A stretch of DNA of 64,000 nt from Trifolium pratense (Eukaryota; Streptophyta; Magnoliopsida; Fabales; Fabaceae), in NCBI RefSeq assembly GCF_020283565.1, contig NC_060065.1, forward strand, positions 22,990,409-23,054,408, given 5' to 3'. The position numbers were made by a program, and so were the translations under genes. Positions 56,601 to 64,000 of this stretch are shown piece after piece; the stretch's first letter is position 1; every line of letters begins with the position of its first letter. The notes beneath the pieces were generated by a model, which saw nothing but the letters and a program-made list of their open reading frames with translations, was not told the origin of the DNA and ran no database searches.

Positions 56601-59600
56601 ATTCTTGAAGGAGGTAGAAAGGTGGAAGGAGATGGTCAACCTCCACAAATATGATATCTCTTGAACATAATTTTTATACAAACAGTTCAAGAGAAACAAA
56701 TTATATGAGATTATTGGGTAACTGTCTTAAGAAAAAAAAGAAAAAAAAGAGGACTATTGAGATACTCTATCCACATTCCACATCAACGTTTCAAATAACT
56801 CAGTTGTCTATATAGATTGTACTAATCACCTCAAGGATTTTTGCATCACCAAATCTTGAAGTGCAAAACAATCAGGAGAAAAAAAATCTGAAACTGAATT
56901 ATACGCTATGGTATCGGAAAAAAAATTAGAATTGTAGTGAAGTGTACAACATCATTATATCCATATTGTTAACAATACAACAATATGCATATATACTTAA
57001 AATCAGAGAAACATAATATTACTATAGTAGAGAAGAGAAATATAACGCAATAGTTTTTAGCCAATAATAACATTATTTATTACTCATTACTATTGTATAA
57101 AAGCCTTTTCATTCTACAATGAAGTTTTGAGTGAAGTTTAAACTAACAATAACAAAATGTTCAGTAATACTTTTCTACACAATAGAAAAACATAAATGAT
57201 AAAGGTAATTAAAGAATACAATAGAAAAATCTTCTCATAAAACATGCATTTGTCCCTACCAATTCACCACAGCCTTTTTCGGCTATACTCGTAAACCTAA
57301 CATTATTCTTCACTCTCGGTCTTTTAAGAAGATAAGAAAAGCATGACACTCAAAAGAAAAATCCACCAGAACAGTTGCCTTCACCTAGTATTCGGACTCG
57401 TGCCAAGCACGTGACAAAATTCCCTTAATCGCATTTTTTTAAAACTAATTTTATACTGTTAATCAATTTTAACCATGTATTTCACCAAATCATTCCACTA
57501 CATCCCATTTCAATTATATGACATGGAAAAAATTTAGATTCCTATTAGATGTCAATGTAAAATTAATTTACACCGACAGAGCATATTCGTTAAACTCTTT
57601 TTAATTATAAAAAATTTAGTCTTAAGATGATATTTTTTAATCGCATTTTTACCCGTGCTTGGTATTTACCATCTTGTTCTTAGGGGAAGAATTCTCTGAT
57701 AATTAATAGTTCAACCGCCAGGTACGTGTATATCCTCAAAATAATACATGTGCAAAAGTCTCACATAAATAAAAAAACAAATAGGTCATATATAAATAAA
57801 AAAATAAAAAAACACAGGCCACATAAAAATACAAAAAAATAGGTCCATGTATTAATATATAAGTAAAAGTATAAAATCCCATATAAATGTCTTAAAATAA
57901 AAGTATATAACCACGATAAAAAATAAAAAAATTGGAAAATAGGAAAATTAATAATAAAAAAAAGGAGAATGTCTTAAAATCCCGTATAAATGTCTTAAAA
58001 TAATTGTATTCTCTTCCTCCTCTTTATTTTTGGTCTTCTCTAAATAAATAAAAAATTGATACAGAAAATAATCTTAACCTAATCAAATAAATTTAATCCA
58101 CTCTAAGAAAAGAATATCATTGATTCCGTCAAGTTCAATCGCAACTATCTTGGTCTTAATTCATTATTTTCATAGTCTTTCTATTCATCCGCGAATAAAA
58201 TATAATAAATGGTTAAATCCAATATAAAACATTGCTTTGGATATTATTTTTACGGTACTATAAAAATATAATAAAATTAATGTTTGCGATAAAAATAATA
58301 TTCTTTAACGATGTGAATTTTCTGTAGAGCTATTAATAGAATGTTGCATCGCTTATTTGATTATAGAATGTTTTTAATAACGTCCAATTTTGCATATTAT
58401 TAGTATTAATGGTACAACTATAAATCATCAAATAAATTGCAGCGTTTTATTATCAAAAGAGAAAAGAAAAGAACAATAAAAAGCATATTAAATACATACA
58501 ACATTTTAAGACTTGCTATCAATACGCTAATGGGCTGGATAATTTGTTGCCAAATATCGTAAAGTGTTGCCTACCTCCTACCTGAAGGGATGCTTCAACA
58601 CCCATCCATATAAAAACTTTCTTCCATAACTCAATAGTGCATTGCTACCGATCGACTATTAAAAGGAATAACTTTTTTTGAAGCAATTAAAAGGAATAGA
58701 TGTACCACTAAAATTTCGTAGCCTATTTATCAAAAAATAATAATTCGTATTCCCTATATTATTATTTCTAAATTCTAAATACGGTAACTATTTGAATTAT
58801 CATGTCTTTTATGGTCAAGCCAATAAATATTATTAACGGAGCTGGACGATATATCAGGAAGTAATATGAAGAATAAATATGTGAGTAATACAATAGAAGT
58901 AATATTTTTAAAAGTGATTAATTTTCTAAAAAAGATGATTTTTTTTAAATAAAAAAAACTGTAACAATGCCTCTTAGTTATATTTTTCTAAAAAATTTAA
59001 AAGTAACGCAATAGAAGTAATATTTTCTAAAAAATTATTTAGTTATATTTTTTTTATCAATCATTATTTAGTTATATACTTTTGTTTCTTAGTTTTTCAA
59101 TTTTACGTAGAGATTTTTTGATAGTCAACATCATATTATGAAGGAAAAAAAAGGAAAGAATATTAATGCATTTAGATGTAATGAGTTGTTGATTTACGTA
59201 AAACATATTAGTGCATTGCCACGACTTTATGACCAGAAAATTAACTTTCATCAATCACATTTTTATGTGCCTTGGACAGATTTTATTTTTGTCATTAATT
59301 TTATTAATTACAATAAATGTCAAATGCATGAGGAATGAAATTGAATGAGAAGAGGAGAGAGAAAGGCAAATAAGTTTGGCATTTTACATTTTTACAAATG
59401 TCATGTGTACAAATTTCTTTGAAAAATGGTCCCAAATAATATAATAATAGATTCTAATTTAATTCGTTGTCATCTATTTTCCAATTTAATATGTTTATGA
59501 TATTCAATTCATTTTTTTTTCAATTATATATGATCACCTACAATATCATATTTATATTACTATATATAGCATAATATATTTTTTTTATGTCGTATATAAT

Positions 59601-60982
59601 TCTTCACATTAATAATTTGCTAAATCATCTCAATTTTTTGTTACCAATTTTATTTCTCGTTATATACATCACCTCAATTTCAAACCGAGGAACATATTGT
59701 ATTAAAATGAAAAAACACTCAACATTAGCACAAAGCCTGTTTTATTTTATTATAAATTAGTAAATAGAACTGTATATATTATTTTATTCTATTTTTAAAA
59801 AAAGAAAAATACATACTACATAAATTATTTTATTAATTAATATTTAGCAACAAAATGGTTAGTTTAGAGTGCAGTAAACAATATATTATCAATCAAAAAA
59901 CTTTATTGTTCATCTTCTCATAACCACTTTTCCCACTAACATCTACATAAGAAATACTTTTCTACAAAAAATCTAGATTAACAGTATGCCATTATTGTTT
60001 TCAATTTTGTGACTCATCCCAAGATGTTCTTGATATTCCTGAAAAAATAGATGAAAAAAAATCATCAAAAGATTAAAAAAAATATAAGAAAGAAGAAAAT
60101 AAAAGTAAACACAACAAATATGAGTTAGAAAGAGAAAAGAGTTAGAAAATGAATGAGATGAAATGCTCACACAAAGATCATATTTATAGAGAAAAAAATG
60201 GGCATGTGCAATTAAACTCATTAAAAACAAATATATTGATTCCTTTTCTAATTTTAAAAAATAACGATTTTTTTTAATGATAACAATTATTTGACTTTTA
60301 CACACATTAATTCACTATTAATGAAAGGCATATGTATTCCATTTGATTATAAAATATAAAATAATAATAAAAATAGTAGAATATAAAAATTAATAATAAT
60401 TCCTTCCAATAAAATAATAGCAACAATAATAATAATTTCGAAATTTATTATAAAATATTTTAAAATCTATTATTATTTTAATTTATATTTGAAAAAAAAA
60501 AAAGAACTTTTATAAAAAAACTTGCACGAAAATAATATATTAATTTCAAAATAAGGGAATTTTTAATCAAATATGAATTGTTTTTAAAAATATTAATTTA
60601 ATTATTAATTATTGTAATAATAGCATTTAATATCAAATGCATGAGGATTGAAAATGAATGAGAAGATGAGAGAGAAAGACAAATAACCTTGACTTTATTC
60701 ATATTATAGATTACCTTATATACAAAAACTATCATTAATATTATTAGTCAAAATTGATTTGATCCTTAATAATAGTAAATGATAACATGATATGGACAAA
60801 ATTGAATAGGGGAATGAGTAATTGGACAAATCCACTATTAAATGTTGAATCAGTTAACATGTTCGTCCACTTATAGTAATACTAAATAACTTTTGCAAAA
60901 AAAACATTAAATGTGAGGAATGAGGTTGAATGAGGAGAGGAGAGAGAAAGGGAAATAAGTCTGGCTTATTACATATTATAGA
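53668..60982 (-). mobile_element. Non-autonomous Helitron (about 7.3 kb), - strand
   Basis: On - it starts TCTATAATATGTAATAAGCC (60982 downward) and ends with hairpin CCCGTGC TTG GCACGGG (about 53680-53696) and GGATACTAG at 53668. The flanks are A (53667) and T (60983). It matches the Helitron at 32653-39462 over long stretches at both ends. A second, more worn set of ends inside it (CTAG at 57385-57388; TCTATAATATGAATAAAG at 60710) suggests a nested relative, about 3.3 kb. No Rep/helicase is seen. Confidence 0.75.
53945..54086 (+). mobile_element. tRNA-derived SINE with TSD
   Basis: The A box TAGCTCAACTG (53963-53973) and B box GGTTCGAATCC (54013-54023) are Pol III promoter parts. The body continues to ATCTAAGAC and a poly-A tail. 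AAAAATATAGAC flanks it at 53933-53944 and 54087-54098. The related Helitron at 33000-33045 shows the empty site with one copy of this sequence. Confidence 0.9.
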
Positions 60983-62294
60983 TAGACAAAGAAAAATCTC
61001 AAAAGGGTCTTAAATTAGGGACGGAGGTAATATAATAATTCTCCATTTTTTTTCTTCTTCACACTACTTTGTCATCATCAACTTCATCTCACAAAGTAAA
61101 GAAGATTATTCTCACGATTAACCATACTTATAGAAGAAGTACTTTTCAAAAATTGTTTCTCTCTTTTATGGTGCGTTTGGTTCTAAGGATTCTAAGGAAA
61201 GAAAGTGAGAGGAAAAAAAATTACGCAAATCAATGCATGAATATAGAATAACATTAGTCCAAGTTTATGCATTGATTTGCGTAATTTTCTTTCCTCCCAC
61301 TTTATTTCCATGGAACTTTTGCAAAACATCAATGAATTTTGAACATTTAATTTGTATGTGACAAAGCTCTCAACAATAAGGACACTTTTTTTTTAAACAC
61401 CAAATGTTTTTTTTTTAAGAGGCCAAAATTTACACACCACCAAATGTTACTAATATTTATAGGATCATGCTAAACAGTATCTCGTGACACTGGTTAAACA
61501 TACTAAAAAGGAAACAAATGACAAAATTAATGATAAGAGAGAATGCTTTATACCCTTAACTAGTGTCCCGGAGGCACTATTTAGGATTTTCCTATGAATT
61601 CTAATTGTAAAATTAATGTACTTTTTCAATGAGCATTAAAAGTGTACATAAATGTTCCCCTAAGTTTGGGTTAGGATCCAAAAATAAATTCCCTAAAGGT
61701 AAGATAATACAGTACTTCAACAACTTCTTTTATGCTATGTTTGGAATAGAGAAAAGGAAAAGAAAACATTGAGAATGATGGGCACCAAATTCAGGTTTTA
61801 AAAACGGTGAATGAACACAACCACCAACACGGTAACAACCAATAACCCACTGACCAGCAATAAGAAATAACGACCATTTCTAACCACCAAGGCACCGATA
61901 TGAGGATGACGAAGAAATAGTGACCACCCTTCCCAAAAATCAGCACTTATTTGACTCAATAAAACCAGGATATCGTTGTCACCCAAAACGTAAACAGTCA
62001 CCACCAGGCACCAACAACAGCAACACCATTAACCTAGATAACCCTAAACTCTTCGGGGCGGAGGAGAATATCCAATCTATGAAACTAAGCGCTTGTTGGA
62101 AGGAGAGATGGAAACACGTGGAGCGGAGTATAGAACTCATCTTTCCACCCCCGTTGCGGCTACATCAGTCACCTGTGATGGCATGACGCGAACAAAGGCG
62201 TAGCAGTGATGGTGCGAGGTGGTGTGGCATTGAGTGACAACACAATCTGGAGCGGTGGAGATTGTAGGATGAGAGCGAGATTTAGGTTCACGTA
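60983..62294. other. Intergenic DNA with one inverted-repeat MITE-like unit
   Basis: An inverted pair (TTACGCAAATCAATGCAT near 61223 and ATGCATTGATTTGCGTAA near 61269) marks a small MITE-like unit at about 61170-61330. 61790-62290 is less AT-rich and has an 88-codon frame on + and a 68-codon frame on -, but I recognise no family and see no splice structure. Confidence 0.4.
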
Positions 62295-63525
62295 TGATGG
62301 ATAATTTTCGCAAGTGAACGAATTACCACGTAGTAATAAAAATATCGATCCACAGGGATTGTGTGATTAAACTAGTCGAATAGTGCTCATAAACATTATG
62401 CAAGAAATACACATAAATTGGGGGTAAGTTGAGTGATGAATTGATAGAAAACGTGCTTTGATATAATGGAAAAGCGAGGTAGAGTCATCGGAATCGCCTA
62501 GTCTATAGCTAAACCACATACAATCTACTATATCATAGGAATCTACTCAAGTGTGGACAACTAGATCGACAAATTAGTGAATCGCAATCTCTTGTCAAAA
62601 TCCACTCTATTCGTTGTCGATACTCCCCCGATCTCTCGGGCGGAAGCTACCTACAACGAATGATATTAACGCGCGTCAATCGTTCGCTACACTCTATGCC
62701 TCAATCTCTCGACCGGAGACACTCGAGCGCTTAATGCAATTCAGTTCAGAAATTAAATCAATACTCTCGCACGTGACTTAACTCGAAATCATTACAACAC
62801 TAATGAAGGATTATAAAGCATTAAACATCGAATTGCATTAAATCAACACTATGAAAAGAGTAGTTTCTTACACATATAGCAGATTACATGAGGTCTATCT
62901 ACATCCTAGGCTATCCTAGATCCTACCTCCGAAGAACTTAGCTCCTCATCCCCCTTTGTTCGCGTCCGAGCTTCAATGTCATGGCTTGTGAATCCATGCT
63001 ATCGATGTGCTTGGAGCTATCCTTCGGAGTCTTGAATCCCAATCTTGAAGTTCCAAACCCAGAATGTAGATCAAAATTGCAGAATTTTCCAACCCGAAAA
63101 CAGAATTATGCAGAAACTATATATACAGAAGGCAACCACGCCGCGCGCCAGATCTATCACGCCGCGCGTGGTTGCAAATCCATCAACTACGCCGCGCGTG
63201 GTAACAGAATCACGCGGCGCGTGATCAAGTCAGAGAGCAATCTTCTTCTTCAACAAGGCTTCACGCCGCGCGTGGTAAGGCATCACGCCGCGCGTGATCA
63301 GAGTGAAAATCTTGGCTCCCTGTGAGCTCCACCACGCGGCGCGTGATGGGCTACGCCCCCAGCGTAGTGAAAAACATCCATTTCCTGCAATTTTTCCTGT
63401 TTTCTTGCAAAACAAGTAATCAAGCTTATGGTTAGATTTCTCTTATATTTATTGCTAAAAACCTACTAAAATGCATCCAATGTTGCTAAAATAGGCCTGG
63501 ATTAGAGAGTGTGACGTCGTCATCA
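62295..63525 (-). repeat. Third Athila-type LTR (1231 bp), 3' LTR of an element leaving the window
   Basis: It starts TGATGGATAATT and ends GTCATCA as in the other two copies, but is 127 bp shorter. The polypurine tract and the same internal 3' region follow to the right, so the element is on the - strand and continues past 64000. The left flank is ACGTA (62290-62294), the expected duplication to look for at the far end. The array is at 63136-63368. Confidence 0.92.
63136..63368. repeat. Array of four paired quasi-palindromes (third LTR)
   Basis: The sites lie at 63138/63159, 63189/63212, 63263/63285 and 63334/63353, with steps of 51, 74 and 71 bp. Compared with the six-pair array at 12520-12876 two whole pairs are missing. 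The sequence joins at a GCGTGATCAA shared by both break points. Confidence 0.9.
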
Positions 63526-64000
63526 CAACCCCAAACTTGAACCTTTCCTTGTCCTCAAGGAAACAACTTTTACCTCAAGCTTTTGTGTCAAGACCTTGGC
63601 ATTTTCCTTAAATTCACTCGAATCATACATACGTGAGAATCACCTGATGATCAATGATCCACCCGCAAGCAATGCTCAATTGCACACTCGTTCCCGCAGG
63701 ACATTTTCAAGTAGTTCACACTTTTCGACCAAGGCTCTATGATTTCATCACACTACTCACATGCACTCTTCAGTTTTTGGTAATTCACTCAAATCAACAC
63801 ATCAATGCAAGTCAACAATAATTTTGCAAGTAATCTAAGAATTCATTCGGTTCACTTTGTGCACACACATTAGAGGTCTTTTAGGGTTATAACGTGGCTT
63901 GGCTAGGGTGGATGGTGGCATTTTGGATAAGTAGTAGAAAAACTTGGAGTTAGATCCCCCTATTAGTCAAAGAACATTTTCATAAACCAAACCCTTTTGA
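63526..64000 (-). mobile_element. Interior of the third Athila-type element (partial)
   Basis: It matches 13035-13505 closely (CAACCCCAAACTT, then the non-coding 3' region). It is cut by the window end. The coding part would lie beyond 64000. Confidence 0.88.

Overview
This is a plant nuclear window. Evidence for that is spliced genes with GT-AG introns, very AT-rich intergenic DNA, and dense plant transposons (Ty1/copia, Ty3/Athila-type, Helitron, MULE, hAT, Stowaway, SINE, LINE tails). The gene and repeat content suggests a dicot, most likely a papilionoid legume of the Medicago/Trifolium/Vicia type. That placement is inference, because no search was possible.

Three host genes are visible, all on the + strand. 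Positions 1-105 are the last coding exon of a plastid lysophosphatidate acyltransferase-like gene. Positions 27297-31336 are a complete four-exon LSM12-like gene (177 aa). Positions 45463-53280 are a complete fourteen-exon nucleobase-ascorbate transporter (533 aa). Everything between them is mostly mobile DNA.

Layout. 106-4640: 3' UTR and intergenic DNA with a dead copia pol fragment and an hAT-like remnant. 4647-23095: a Ty1/copia element on the - strand (TSD AAACC) whose 5' LTR is split, next to its TATA box, by a complete Athila-type Ty3 element (11677-22126, TSD AGCTT) with one uninterrupted 1822-codon gag-pol ORF. 23243-25548: a Helitron with a broken Pif1-type helicase. 25931-27122: a long-TIR MULE ending 174 bp before the LSM12 start codon. 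31398-40657: a nest in which a Helitron begins 62 bp after the LSM12 stop codon. That Helitron was hit by a MULE (31410-32404) and by a second, opposite-strand Helitron (32653-39462), which itself carries another MULE, a Stowaway element and three 405-bp tandem units. 40658-45462: intergenic DNA with a clean hAT element and a LINE tail. 47695-50910: a gag-only LTR element with identical-looking LTRs inside intron 7 of the transporter gene. 53668-60982: a relative of the second Helitron containing a SINE. 62295-64000: a third Athila-type LTR and the start of its interior, running off the window.

The signal I find most interesting has no standard feature name. The Athila LTRs carry an array of GC-rich quasi-palindromes arranged as pairs about 21 bp apart, with pairs about 51 or 72 bp apart, directly upstream of the LTR TATA box. 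A second array with the same spacing lies inside the element after pol, again followed by a TATA-like box. An unrelated Ty1/copia gag-only element has a different GC-rich motif with the same 21-bp pairing and 70-bp step, also just upstream of its TATA box. This looks like a convergent U3 enhancer architecture. The spacing is read directly from the sequence; the function is inference.
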